A stretch of 64,000 bases of DNA. Source: Anaspis maculata (Eukaryota; Arthropoda; Insecta; Coleoptera; Scraptiidae). This document shows, piece after piece, positions 43,887-54,589 of this stretch. The translations under genes were made by a program, and so were the position numbers. Where the stretch lies: the NCBI GenBank assembly GCA_949128115.1, contig OX421967.1, positions 6,004,070 through 6,068,069 on the forward strand. The letters run 5' to 3'. Positions within the stretch are counted from its first letter, which is position 1; each line of letters starts with the position of its first letter. The notes beneath the pieces are model-generated. The model saw nothing but the letters and a program-made list of their open reading frames with translations. It was not told where the DNA came from and did no database searches.

Positions 43887-45125
43887 ATGGACGAAACACA
43901 TCGGTGTTCACAATGCTCAAACGAGTTCGACATGGGCAAGTTTCAACTGGAACACCACATCAAAAGAGCCCATACAAACGTCTACGCGGCAGAACTGTTC
44001 CACGCCATCGTAGAACCCGAGCAGTTTCCGTGCATTTGCTGCGAATTCAAGTGTTATTACAACTGGGACTTGTACGAACACTGCAAACGGAAGCATCACT
44101 GCAGGATAATCGAAGACAACATCGAACGAAGCTCGTTTTGCAACGAAGGATTCCATAAGTTCCCTTGCGATTATTGCCGATTCGGGTCCGATTCTGCCTT
44201 ACTTCTGGTAAAGCACACGGACTACCATCGACCGGCAGCGGAGCTTGAAGCACGACCACACGCCGGTGCAGTTGACCTGGTTGAAGACCGAGTCGAAGAC
44301 TTTCCGCCCACCAAATGTTCGAACAAACGAAAGAAATATTTGAAAAAACGCAAGCAAACTGATGCTTTCCATAAAGAGGTGAAACGGTTCCAGTGTGCAA
44401 AGTGTTCGAGTGAGTTTAAACGGAAATCGAATTTGAAAGAGCACATGTTGAAACATGCCGCCGCTGAAGACATCGAATGGTTTAAATGTGCAAAATGCTC
44501 GTACAAATGCAAACGGAAATCGAATTTGAAACAGCACAATTTGTTGAAACATGCCGAATGGAGTCAGTGGATTCAATGTGCGAAGTGTGCCTTCAAAGCC
44601 AAACGCAAGGAATATGTGAAGCGTCACATGTTGCAACATGCTGTCGCCGAAGACGTCGAATGGTTAGAATGTGCAAAGTGCTCGTACAAATGCAAATGGA
44701 AGGCCAATTTGAAGAAGCACATGTTGAAACACGCCGCTGCCAAAGATATCGATTGGTTTCAGTGTGCCAAGTGCCCGTTCAAGGCCAAGCGCAAGCGGGA
44801 TTTGGCAAGCCACACGTTGAAGCATGCCGCCGCCGAAGACGTCGTTTGGTTTCGATGTGAAAAATGTTCGTATAAAACCAATCGGAAGGGGCTCTTGAAG
44901 AGGCACATGTTGAGACACGCCGCCGCTGGAGACGTGGAATGGTTTCGTTGCGCCAAGTGTTCGTATGAAAGCAAAGAAAAGGAGCAGTTGAAGAGGCACA
45001 TGCTGAAACACGCCGCCGCCGAAGACGTCGTTTGGTTTCAGTGTGCGAAGTGTTCGTTGAAAGTCAAACGCAGGCACAGTTTGAAAAGGCACATGTTGAA
45101 ACACGCTGCCGGCGCTCCGCCGTAG
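43887..45125 (+). CDS. C2H2 zinc-finger protein, family member 1 (intact, 412 aa)
   Basis: Likely nuclear DNA-binding protein, target unknown. The ATG at 43887 is chosen because it follows the leader intron and matches MDETHRCSQC of member 2. The N-terminal third has three atypical fingers (CSQC...H, CICC...HCKRKHH, CDYC...H). An acidic/basic linker follows, then eight tandem fingers of the form C-x2-C-x12-H-x3-H, each about 32 residues, joined by HAAAEDVEWF-like linkers instead of the usual TGEKP. The tandem units make similar 96-base DNA repeats. One exon holds the whole coding region. No KRAB, ZAD or BTB domain is seen. Member 2 lies 4.6 kb away on the other strand. Confidence 0.92.
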   Translation: MDETHRCSQCSNEFDMGKFQLEHHIKRAHTNVYAAELFHAIVEPEQFPCICCEFKCYYNWDLYEHCKRKHHCRIIEDNIERSSFCNEGFHKFPCDYCRFGSDSALLLVKHTDYHRPAAELEARPHAGAVDLVEDRVEDFPPTKCSNKRKKYLKKRKQTDAFHKEVKRFQCAKCSSEFKRKSNLKEHMLKHAAAEDIEWFKCAKCSYKCKRKSNLKQHNLLKHAEWSQWIQCAKCAFKAKRKEYVKRHMLQHAVAEDVEWLECAKCSYKCKWKANLKKHMLKHAAAKDIDWFQCAKCPFKAKRKRDLASHTLKHAAAEDVVWFRCEKCSYKTNRKGLLKRHMLRHAAAGDVEWFRCAKCSYESKEKEQLKRHMLKHAAAEDVVWFQCAKCSLKVKRRHSLKRHMLKHAAGAPP

Positions 45126-45235
45126 CTAGGCACCTACATTTAAAGCAGTCAAGAAGATGATTCGATTTCTCTCCACTTAACTCAAGAAAAATATAAAGTC
45201 TGGTTGTAACAGTTTGAATTAAAAATTGATTTTGT

Positions 45236-48200
45236 TTGGAATTGTGTTTGGAGTTTGCACTGCAGCAGTTTTCTCAAATTCACGGAATGTGCAAGATTCA
45301 TTTTGAAAAAATTACCGTCGGAAAACCGGAACCGTGTATGAAGTGTAAACAACTAATTATTTTGCCTCAATATGTAGGTCATCAAGAAAAAATCAAATCG
45401 GTGCAGTTTAAGTCATAATAATTCAAATGATACGACAGAATTCTATGTAGGTAGTATAAATAGTCAGAAAATTGAGCATACCTACTCAAATTAAAAATGT
45501 TAATGCGGGTGGTTGTTCCTGGATAACAAAGTTAGCAATTGAAAACAAACAAATCAAATTCAAAATAGATAGCGGAGCTTCAGTGAATCTAATGCCTATA
45601 AATATGTACAAAAACGTTTTGAAATTGCCAATGAATGCATTGCAAACTTCTAAATTAAAACTAACTTCATACACAGGAAATCAAATAACTGTAGTTGGAA
45701 CATGTGAATTAATTTGTTCAATTGAAAATGAAAAAAATCTGATTGAATTCTTTGTAGTTGAAAGCAATTCAGAACCTCTTTTAGGTTTACCAACGTGCAT
45801 AAAGCTGAAACTCATCCAAAATACAGATACGTCGTGTATCAATGAAAATGAAGTTCAGGTGCATAATATTCGACATACAAAAGATACTGTCTTGGAAAAA
45901 TATGGAGATTTGTTTTCGGGAATAGGAGAAATGAATCAACCCTATCACATCAATTTAATTTCAAACGCACAACCGGTGATCACCCCAATAAGAAAAGTAC
46001 CATTTGCTTTACTTGACCCTCTCGAAAAGGCGCTAAATAATTTAGAAAAAAGTAAAGTAATAGAAAAAGCTGAAGGACCGAGTGATTGGATGAATCCATT
46101 GGTACTTGTCAAAAAGCCCGACAATTCATTGAGAATCTGCCTTGAATCTTGAATCAATTAAGAGAGAACATAGCAGATTATCAACTTTTGAAGAAATAAC
46201 AAGTCGTATGTCCGGAGCTAAAATTTTTAGCAGATTATATGCAAATCAAGCGTTTCATCAAATACCGCTTGATGAAGATAGTTCAAATCTCTGCACATTC
46301 GGTACACCCTTTGGAAGGTACAAGTACAAAAGGTTACCCTATGGTATTACTTGTTCGCCCGAAATATTCAATGAAAGGTTCAAAAGCATTTTTGATTGCA
46401 ATAATGTAGGAGTGAACATCGATGACATTATTATTTCGGCAAAAGATCAAAAAGAACATGACGAAATTCTTGAAAAAGTATTGAATTCAGCCAGGAAGCA
46501 TGGAGTCAAATTCAATCTAGCAAAATGCCAAATTTCGGTTAATTAAATGAAATTTATGGGACACATTATGAATGAGGAAGGAATAGAAATTGATAAAAAT
46601 CGAGTTGAAGCTATAAAAGAAATGCCCACACCAAAGTGTAAAAAAGACGTTCAGCGTTTGATCGGTGTTGTAAATCATGTAAATAAGTACAATTCAAACT
46701 ATTCAATAGAAACACAGGCACTGAGAGATCTTTTGAAAAAAGATACACACTTCAGTTGGGAAGAACCTCAAATACAAGCTCTTGAAAAAATTGAGAAAAA
46801 ATTAACTCTTAAGTCCTGTTTTACAGTTTTTTAATCCCATCCCATGAAAAATATCACGGTGTCAGTAGATGCAAGTCCAAACGGCGTAGGTGCATGCCTA
46901 CTACAAGAAAACAAACCAGTCGCTATTCATCAAAATCATTTACAGAAACACAGAAATTATATTCCCAGATAGAAGAAGAAATGTTTGCAGTTTTATACGG
47001 TTTGCAAAAATTTCACGATTATGTTTTTGGAAGACAAGTCATAGTGGAAAGTAACCATAAACCACTTTTGGCCATAATTCAAAAAACCAATCGATAAATG
47101 TCCGCCCAGACTACAACGTTTGCTGCTACAATTACAAAAATACCATTCCACTTAAAATTACAGAAGAGGCAGCGAACTGATAATTGCAGACGCATTGTCG
47201 CGAGCCTATTAGCCTGAAACGGACTCAAATGACGAAGAAAATTTGTCAATAGATGAAAACGAACAAATATACGTACTTAGTTCAGGTTCAAATGTTACAG
47301 ATGGATGTCTCAAAAAAAATAAAAATTGAAACTGGAAAAGATTAAGAATTGTAGATTCTTTCTCAATTGTTACCAGGGGCTAGCCAAATAACAATCAAGT
47401 AAACGAAAAAATTAAAATCTATACGAAGTACAAAAGCGAACTAACAATGAATAACGGAATTATTTATAAAGGGCAAGCATGCGTCATTCTAAGGTCATTG
47501 AGATAAGAAATCCTGGGTAAAATACATTACAGCCACTTCGGTTATAACAAAAGTGTGAAAATGAGCGAGGACAGTGTATTCTGGCCCACCATTCGAAACG
47601 AATTAAGACAATTGATAGAATTGTGTCCGATTTGCCAAAAATACAACTCATCTCAGAGAAATGAACCGTTGCGTACCTATGACGTACCTGCGATCCCTTG
47701 GTTCAAAGTAGGTACCGACATTTTTGAACTGTTTGGGGAACAATACCTAATCCTAGTAGACTACTATTCTAAATTCGTAGAAGTGGAGGAATTTACCGGA
47801 AACGCAACAAGTGATAAAATTATCAAAATAATGAAAAGCATTTTTGCAAGGTTCGGCGTCCCATACATTTTGGTGAGTGACGGTGGTCCTCAGTATACCG
47901 CCATAAATTTCAAGAATTTCAGCTCTGAATGGGATTTCAAACGTTCAATCACCTCACCATATCATAGCCAGTCCAACGACATGGCCGAGCGGCAGGTACA
48001 AAACGTGAAAAATATTTTCAAGAGAGTCCTAGAAGATAACAAAGACCGAGATATGGCACTGTTACAATGGAGAAACACTCCTATTTTTGGAAACACAACT
48101 CCATCCGAAGTACTAATGTCAAGGCGCACCAGAAATCCTTTGTTACCTCCTAACGTAAATAAATTTCAGACGCACATGATTAATACAAAGAAATACATGA

Positions 48201-48888
48201 AACATCTGAAGGAGAAGACAATTTATGCAACGAATTATTATAATCAAAGAAACGGAGTCAGACAATTAAAACCATTGGCAAATAATCAAAAAGTTTGGGT
48301 ACAGTTGAAACCAAATTCAAACTGGCAACCAGGAATAATCATCAGCAGGCTAGGTGATCGTAGACATAAAATAGAAGTAGAAAGAAAAGGAATGTACGAA
48401 ACAGAAAATATCTCAGACATAGAGAATCAAGTTTATCCAATAAAAACAATTGTAAAATTCATTACCTTCCCAAACATTTTAGATTTGCTGACTTCAATAC
48501 AACTGAAAATGATCAAAACTCAGCAACTTTAAATCCCATTGATAATTTGATATATTCACATAACAATAGCAAAAAGTCTAATAACACTGTCATAGAAAAA
48601 CTATATGGTCCGGAAATTGAAGATCAAAATGATTCCGTAGACACGGGAAACGATATTCAAAATGTAACTGAGGATGACGACAGTGTGGAACAATCAATTG
48701 ATGCATTCTCGGAATTGGAAAAACTATACAATAAAGATAAGGAAATAAATAGAACTTCCAGCGGGAGACTTCGGTTTAATTATGCATATCATATAAGTAA
48801 TTTAAAAACATTGTTGAAAATCATGTTACCTAATCAATTAAAAAAGGGGAGATGTGGGATAACCTCATACCTTACCCTGTATGTGTAA
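45236..48888 (+). pseudogene. Ty3/gypsy copy C (protease to integrase, broken)
   Basis: Same family as the two copies in the 12.9-17.3 kb intron, on the opposite strand. It begins in a nucleocapsid remnant (CMKCKQ). Protease is at 45472-45720 (KIDSGASVNLM). RT runs from 46020 to 46540 with one frameshift near 46150 and a NIDDIIIS box. The RNase H region has several breaks (46834, 47097, 47200-47500). Integrase is open from 47555 to 48532 with CPICQKY, GTDIFE, SDGGPQYTA and MAERQVQ, followed by the C-terminal part that copy B lacks. A last frame at 48547-48888 runs into the LTR. There is no gag start and no 5' LTR. Confidence 0.88.
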
Positions 48889-49024
48889 TTTACATCTACC
48901 TATTATTACCTGTTCCCTATGAAAGGAGACCCTCCGTTGTAATAAGCAAGCAGTTCAAATAAACATCTCATAGTATACACATGTGTCTTCACCTGCATCG
49001 CTCCACCGAAAATACTACATAACA
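48853..49024 (+). repeat. Putative 3' LTR of copy C
   Basis: The purine run AAAAAAGGGGAGA (about 48840-48852) is followed by TGTGGGATAACCTC, a normal polypurine tract to LTR border. AATAAA lies at about 48958. The right end is placed at ACATAACA (49024) only because it ends in CA; there is no second LTR to confirm it. Confidence 0.6.
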
Positions 49025-49097
49025 ATCGACGATACCTAAACCCGAAGTACCTATTTGAGAGAAGGTCTACAGAACTAACACTTCTCTTCTAGATGTT

Positions 49098-49434
49098 AAT
49101 TATCAGTCCAGCCTCTCGCGCCTTGTCACAAACCAATTCCAGGACTCTGATGTGTTCCTCGAATGTCTCCGTTGCGATGATTACGTCATCTAGGTAAGTG
49201 AAGACGAAAGGTTCCATTCCGGATTCCGGTTTCCAGCACCAGATCCATTAGTTTCTGCTACATCTGGGCGGCGCTGCACAGGCCGAAGGGCATGACGACA
49301 AACTCGAAGAGCCCACGATCTTAGACTGCGATAGCTGTCTTCTCGCAACTGGATGGATTCAACGCAACCTGCCAGAACGAGTTCGAGTCTATGCTGGATA
49401 AATACTGCGCCCCGGTCAGCTTTTCCAGGATATC
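49098..49434 (-). pseudogene. Reverse-transcriptase fragment, another Ty3/gypsy family
   Basis: The minus strand reads DILEKLTGAQYLSSIDSNS, FWQVALNPSS, EKTAIAV, a stop, LFEFVVMPFGLCSAAQ, another stop, then in a shifted frame FVFTYLDDVIIATETFEEH. Motifs B to D of RT are recognisable, with stops and a frameshift. Wording differs from the families at 6.3 kb and 12.9 kb. Confidence 0.82.
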
Positions 49435-49612
49435 AGCAGTTCAATTGTAAATCGACTTATTCACTAGGAAAAATTAGAAAATAGTACACGAGATGATACA
49501 TAAATAAGTATAATGATCAGGTACAGTTATCTCGCTTCAACAACAAATAATGTCTCGAGTGGCAACATGTTTCAACAAGTGCCTTCAAAATCGCTTTTTT
49601 TATTTTGTTATA

Positions 49613-49743
49613 CCGGGTGTTTATAAACGACTGTGATCGCATCGCCTTTGGAATCTGCTTCCGATCACTACAATTGCGCCTGTTACTACGTTTTTTGGCC
49701 TGACCCATGCCTGCCGCGATCACAGATTCTTATAAACACCCCG
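49613..49743. mobile_element. 131-bp TA-flanked MITE at the 3' end of zinc-finger gene 2
   Basis: Ends CCGGGTGTTTATAA and, inverted, CGGGGTGTTTATAA, with further inner matches (CTGTGATCGC). It is bordered by TA on both sides (49611-49612 and 49744-49745), as for Tc1/mariner-type insertions. It lies inside the former coding region of the zinc-finger gene: finger-like sequence continues on its far side (about 49595-49540, minus strand). Confidence 0.82.
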
Positions 49744-51109
49744 TACTAACACTCCGCACGCTGGAATCATTCGAGTCTTCAGCGACAGCATGTTTCAGCA
49801 TGTGCTTCGTCCAAGAAAACTTGTGTTTGGACTTGTACGAACAATGCAAGCACCGAAACCAATCGATGTCTTCAGGAGCAGCGTGTCTCAACATGTGGCT
49901 CTTCAAATCGCGCTTCCGCTTGGTTTTGAACGAACACTCCTCGCATCGAAACCATTCGACGTCTTCAGCGGCGGCATGTTTCAACATGTGCCGCGTCAAC
50001 TGCGCCCTATCTTTGCTCTTGTACGAACAGTTCATACACGAGAACCATTCGATGTCTTCGGCGCCAGCATGTTGCAGCATGTGCTTGTTCAGTGCGCACT
50101 TGTATTTTGATTTGTACGAACAATGCGAACACTGGAACCACACGATTTCTTCACCGGCAGCGTGTTTCAACATGTGGCTCTTCAAGTCGGCTTGGCGGTA
50201 GACTTTGTACGGGCATTTCGCACAGTGGAACCAGGGCAAGTCGTCGGAGGCGGCGTGTTTCAACGAGTGCTGCTTCAAATCGCCCTTGCGTTTGGCTTTG
50301 AATGGGCACTCCGCACATCGGAACCACAGGATTTCTTCATCGTCGGCGTGTGTCAACATGTGCCGTTTCAAATCAGCATTCAGCTTGCCTTTATATGAAC
50401 ACTTTGCGCAATGAAACCAGGCGATGTCTTCGGCGGCAGCATGTACCAACATGTGCTTCTTCAAATTTCCTTTGTACATGGCTTTGAACGAACACTTGGT
50501 ACATGGAAACCCGACGATGTCTTCAATGGCAACGTGTTTCAACATGTGCCTTTTCAGATGTTGTTTTTGTCTGCTCGCATATGAACACTTCGCACAATGG
50601 AACCATTTGAAGTCTTCAGCGGCTGCATGTTTCAACATGCGCTTCGTAAACTCTTTATGATCAGTTATGCGTTTTTTTCTTTTGCGTTTGGGTTCACTAG
50701 AACATTTAGTGCCTGGTAGGTCTTCAATAAAGTCAACAACTGGTGGTGGTGGTGTTATAAATTTTGCTGCCAATCGATGGTAATTCACGTGTTTCACCAG
50801 AAGCAAAGCGGAATCTGACCTGAACTGGCAATGCTTGCAAGGGAATTTGGGAACCTCGCCACAATGTGTGGTTGGTTCATTGTCGTCGGTTACCCCGCCA
50901 TAATGTTTGTGTTTGTAGTGTTCGTACAAGTCCCAATAGTAATAACTCTTGAATTCGCTGCAAATGCACGAGTACTGCTCCGGTTCTACGATGGGGTGGA
51001 ACAGCTCTGCGGCCTGAACGCTTTTATGGGCTGTTCGGACGTGGTGTTCCAGTTGAAACTTAATGTCGAACTCGTGTGAACACTGTGAACATCGATGTGT
51101 CTCGTCCAT
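49730..51109 (-). CDS. C2H2 zinc-finger protein, family member 2 (3' end altered by a MITE)
   Basis: 459 codons, starting MDETHRCSQCSHEF after a leader intron (51123-51179) with a GTAAGT donor, a TACTAAT branch-like site and acceptor CCACTCCAG. It has three N-terminal atypical fingers as in member 1, a Lys-rich linker, one decayed finger (RMLKHAAAED), then nine tandem C-x2-C-x12-H-x3-H fingers with HAAAEDIEWF-type linkers. The last finger is lost: after KHAVAED a missing base shifts the frame, and the reading ends SVSTGCL and stop inside the MITE at 49613-49743. Likely nuclear and DNA-binding, if still expressed. Confidence 0.88.
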   Translation of the reverse strand: MDETHRCSQCSHEFDIKFQLEHHVRTAHKSVQAAELFHPIVEPEQYSCICSEFKSYYYWDLYEHYKHKHYGGVTDDNEPTTHCGEVPKFPCKHCQFRSDSALLLVKHVNYHRLAAKFITPPPPVVDFIEDLPGTKCSSEPKRKRKKRITDHKEFTKRMLKHAAAEDFKWFHCAKCSYASRQKQHLKRHMLKHVAIEDIVGFPCTKCSFKAMYKGNLKKHMLVHAAAEDIAWFHCAKCSYKGKLNADLKRHMLTHADDEEILWFRCAECPFKAKRKGDLKQHSLKHAASDDLPWFHCAKCPYKVYRQADLKSHMLKHAAGEEIVWFQCSHCSYKSKYKCALNKHMLQHAGAEDIEWFSCMNCSYKSKDRAQLTRHMLKHAAAEDVEWFRCEECSFKTKRKRDLKSHMLRHAAPEDIDWFRCLHCSYKSKHKFSWTKHMLKHAVAEDSNDSSVRSVSTGCL

Positions 51110-51445
51110 GGCTTAATAAGATCTGGAGTGGAGAGGGTTAAATTGAAATTTGCATTAGTAACAAACACTAGGTACTTACATTTTACTCACAACTGGATAT
51201 AGGTACGTGAAAAATCGGTACCGTCTGGAGCAGTCCTTACAAATAAACGTTGATAAACTGAACTTGTGAGGTTGTGAATCGGCTACATCGTATGCGCAGG
51301 CGCACATGCGTGAGAGCGCCATCTTTTCAAAATGTTCGTATACCGGTACGGGACACAAGAAGCAACAACTGGCAACGTTGCTGTCACTCTTGCACATCCC
51401 GTCCGAGTGGTACCTTTCGTCGTAACACTCGTAACCAATTCGAAT

Positions 51446-51588
51446 TTTAACTTCGTCGATCAACTGATTTTTATCAACAGTCTGAATGGCAGTAAGAATG
51501 TCGTCCAAATATAGGACAATTTTCTCTTCCATCAACAATTCCTGAAATGCTTTATTGATAAGGCGCATGAACATCGACGGACCGTTCT
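51446..51588 (-). pseudogene. Short RT fragment fused near the 5' leader of zinc-finger gene 2
   Basis: The minus strand reads MRLINKAFQELLMEEK then YLDDILTAIQTVDKN, the catalytic stretch of a Ty3/gypsy RT. It stops abruptly near 51446 in sequence upstream of the zinc-finger leader, and abuts the dispersed repeat at 51589 on the other side. A decayed piece only. Confidence 0.8.
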
Positions 51589-51860
51589 ATTAGGCATTTC
51601 CACATGACGTCACGAGCTCGTCAGTGTTGCCAACCTAGTTGAATTTATAACCTCAAAAAAAGTGTTCGGGAACAACCCGCGTTGTTATGATTGGAAAAAA
51701 AAAAGTACCTTTTTGAGATTTTGGATAACTTGGGAAGCAAAGTTTGTGCGTGATAACTATTCACAAAACTTCGGAGTTTCGATCAATACCTACAGTTGGA
51801 AGTGTATTGGCCTAGATAGCTAAATAAACAAGAAAGTTTGGTGAAGTGCTTGAATCTTTT
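51589..51860 (+). repeat. Dispersed repeat, copy 2
   Basis: Matches 18153-18420 in the same orientation over its whole length, beginning ATTAGGCATTTCCACATGAC. The flanking sequences of the two copies differ, so the match limits define the repeat. No coding potential. Confidence 0.8.
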
Positions 51861-51863
51861 TTA

Positions 51864-52150
51864 GGGGTGGAATTCAATTTTTACCAAGGATTGAATTCCA
51901 AAGAGTGGTTGATTAAATTCGAACCAAAGGCGTGAAATTGAATTTCCACCAAGGATTGAATTCCAGGAAGTGGTTGATTAAATTCGACCTGAAGAGGTGG
52001 AGTTGAATTTCTACCAAGGATTAAATTCCGTAAAGCGCCGAGGTTGATGAAATTCGACGCTAATGAGGTGGATAAACTATACCACGGATTGAGTTCCGCA
52101 AAAGTCGTTGATTGGATTTCACGCTATAGGAGTGGTTCAAATTCTAACAA
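51864..52150. repeat. Degenerate tandem repeat, ~67-bp period, about 4 units
   Basis: Units carry ACCAAGGATTGAATTCC, then GGTTGATTAAATTCGA, then GAGGTGGA. Later units drift (ACCACGGATTGAGTTCC). Begins right after dispersed repeat copy 2. Not coding. Confidence 0.8.
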
Positions 52151-52227
52151 AGACTAAATAATCTCACCATGTGGCTGTAATTCTGGCTGGTAGATGGTGA
52201 GAAAATTTGGAAAATGTGTTGCACTGG

Positions 52228-52412
52228 GTGCTTTCCACCTAGACGGTACAAATACCACCAGACGGCACATGTTCCATGGTGTGGCACAAAATTTTAGGTG
52301 ATCCAATGAACAGCGCAGAACCGAGTAGGAACACGTAGATGGAAAGCACCGTTTGGCACCCGCACATGCGTAAATGGCAGGTGTACCGAACTTGGGGCTA
52401 GGTGGAAAGCAC
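52228..52412. mobile_element. Possible MITE with 15-bp inverted ends
   Basis: GTGCTTTCCACCTAG at 52228-52242 and its exact complement at 52398-52412. A third related motif (ATGGAAAGCACCG) lies inside, near 52330. No target duplication is clear. A non-autonomous element or a structured repeat. Confidence 0.55.
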
Positions 52413-53047
52413 GCAGTAGAAATCAAACGTAAGATTTAGTTTTAGTAGGTATCAAACGTAAGATTGATAAGGTAAGATGAGGATTAGAACTCACAAACTT
52501 ATGCGTAGGGTCCAAATTGGAAAGTGGCAGCCAGTAGCATTTCCATGAGCTCAAACTCCTAAATACTAACGACGTTTTGACCGCTAGGAATCGCGGCAGA
52601 GCTGTGTGAGTGCTGCTAGAGGAGGCATGCTGAGCCTTACTTTAAATGGTAAAAGAAAATGGATGAATATTATTGGATACAGTCTAAAACTTGAATGCAC
52701 GAGGCATAGCAAAAAAGTGGCATCATGGGAAGAGCAGTATGGAACATACTTCAGAACATGGAACATAAAAAGAAACAGCTTAGCGTCCTGTGATTGTCAG
52801 ATATGTTTTTTCACATTTGATTTCGTGTGGGTTTTAACGAATTGTTCAATTGAATGCACCTGTACCGTAACGTCATGCGTAAAGGCGGATTGTCAAGGTT
52901 ATGTTTGACATACCTACGACGTTTCGTTTCTGACCGATGACAGCACTGCCCAAGGAAGGAGGAAGACAGCCAACAATTACCTATTTTGTAAGTTTACCAT
53001 GCTTCCGACTTCACTTCACTATATCTTGTGCCTGTTCCGAATTGCAG
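52413..53047. other. Stretch without a confident gene
   Basis: A plus frame at 52606-52908 matches nothing known to me. A 60-base intron-like segment with donor GTAAGT (52988) and acceptor GAATTGCAG (53047) precedes the frame at 53048, but the frame does not connect to an upstream ATG in a consistent phase. Confidence 0.4.
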
Positions 53048-53471
53048 CGCATATGACCGTACGGCCCTGAGGAAGGATCACCATGGTAACAGAGCACAAC
53101 TCCATCAACGATTCAGACTGCCGTATTCATTTAATTACGGAAATCTCAACTTGGAATCGAACCGGAAATTTGTGTGGGGCCTATCGGTATCCATGAAAAT
53201 TCCACCGTTGGAAAACTTTGATCCAAAACTGGTGACAGTGGATGCAAGTGCTGCTCCAGTGGAGCATCCGTTTCACAATTCGAGGAACAAATTCCGTAGA
53301 ACGACTTCTACTTATAGTTTACATATTTTACCCCTGGAAGAATTTCAAACAGAGAAAAAAAAGAAACCTCTGCTTCCGAAGCCCAACATTGAAGTTGAAG
53401 CTGACGTTAGGTACCTACTACTGGTGAAGGTGGACCTAAATGCAGAATCTGGTGATAACAAGCCTCCCTAG
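53048..53471 (+). CDS. Candidate last exon of an unknown gene
   Basis: The frame is open for about 141 codons after an acceptor at 53047, with a balanced, non-repetitive composition (NRKFVWGLSVSMKIPPLENF, ..EVEADVRYLLLVKVDL) and a Lys-rich stretch. It ends TAG at 53471. AATAAA at about 53686 would close the transcript. The 3' part (53555-53650) has three partial 32-base repeats containing ACACCACCCACGTC. I do not recognise the family. The upstream exon joins only out of phase, so the start is unknown. It could be a decayed or non-coding transcript. Confidence 0.35.
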
Positions 53472-54017
53472 AAAAAAAAAAGGAAAATTGAGAGAAGGTA
53501 AGAAGAAAATGTCAAGAAGATCTCGCGGAACGTCAACCCGAGCGTCAACCACTTCAAAAGAATTCCACAGAACACCACCCACGTCGAGGAGGATCCCGCA
53601 GGAACACCACCCACGTCAAGAGGATTCCACAGAACATCGCCCGCGGATGACTGGATGTGTGTGTATCGATGCCGGTAGAGCTGAGAAATAAAGACTGTGC
53701 AATTACATGTATTTTGAGTTATTATTTGGGTTAGCACAGTACCTACAAAGAAAAGATCTGACAGTTTTGATAAAATATACTCTGCAAGCCAAAATAAGGG
53801 CCGTCTCTGGTGAGTTTTGGTATGCAAATAATCGCTTGGAAGCTTGGAACTATATTTTGTACTCCCATCATCATATTCTTTCCTTGAAGTGATCGGGTTC
53901 GCATTTTCTTGACCTTGGAAATTTGATTCCGTGTCTTGTACCGAACTTGAACTTGACAACACCTTTGTGCAATCGAGCTGCGCATCCGATTTTAACGGGG
54001 TTGTATGGGAATTCTCA

Positions 54018-54454
54018 TTAAAACCAAACGATGTCTTCAGCGGCGGCATGATTTTTTTTCAACATGTGAGACTTCAAATTCGATTTCCGTTTGGTTTTAT
54101 ACGGACACTTTGCACATCGGAACCAATCGATGTTTTCAGCGGGAGCATGTACCAACAAGTGTGATTTAAGGGTAAATTTCCGGTTGGTTTTATACGAACA
54201 CTTTGCACATTGTAACCAATCGAGGCTTTCAGCGGGGGCATGTACCAACAAGTGTTTTCTCAAGACGTCTTTCCGGTTTGTTTTATACGAACACTCTGCA
54301 CATCGGAACCAACCGGTGTTTTCAGCGGGAGCATGTTTCAACAAGTGTAGGTATCTTCAAGACGCTTTTCCGGGTGGTTTTATATGAACACTTTGCACAT
54401 CGCAACCAATCGACGTTTTCAGCGGGAGTATGTTTCAACAAGTGTCTTTTCAAC
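54018..54454 (-). pseudogene. Zinc-finger family member 3, C-terminal piece
   Basis: The minus strand reads fingers with the family linker (HAPAENIDWFRCAKCPYKTKRKSNLKSH and three others, each C-x2-C-x12-H) and ends AAEDIVWF and TAA at 54018. A four-base insertion near 54345-54352 (the motif ATACCTAC) breaks the frame inside the second finger of this piece. It joins the middle piece (58101-58507) at the 9-base duplication CTTTTCAAC (54446-54454) that flanks the foldback element. Confidence 0.85.
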
Positions 54455-54589
54455 GGGGAATTCTAAAATGCAGGTCAGCCAGCCTGCAGGTCAGCAGAAA
54501 TCGTACCTATACCCCATTCACTTGCCTTGTGGAACACATACCTACCCACTCATATGCCTTCTACGTCGGCAAAATATTCTTGCAGGTCG

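Noticed and set aside
44199..45104. Minus-strand frames across zinc-finger gene 1, and their equivalents over gene 2
   Set aside because: Shadows of the tandem finger repeat on the coding strand.
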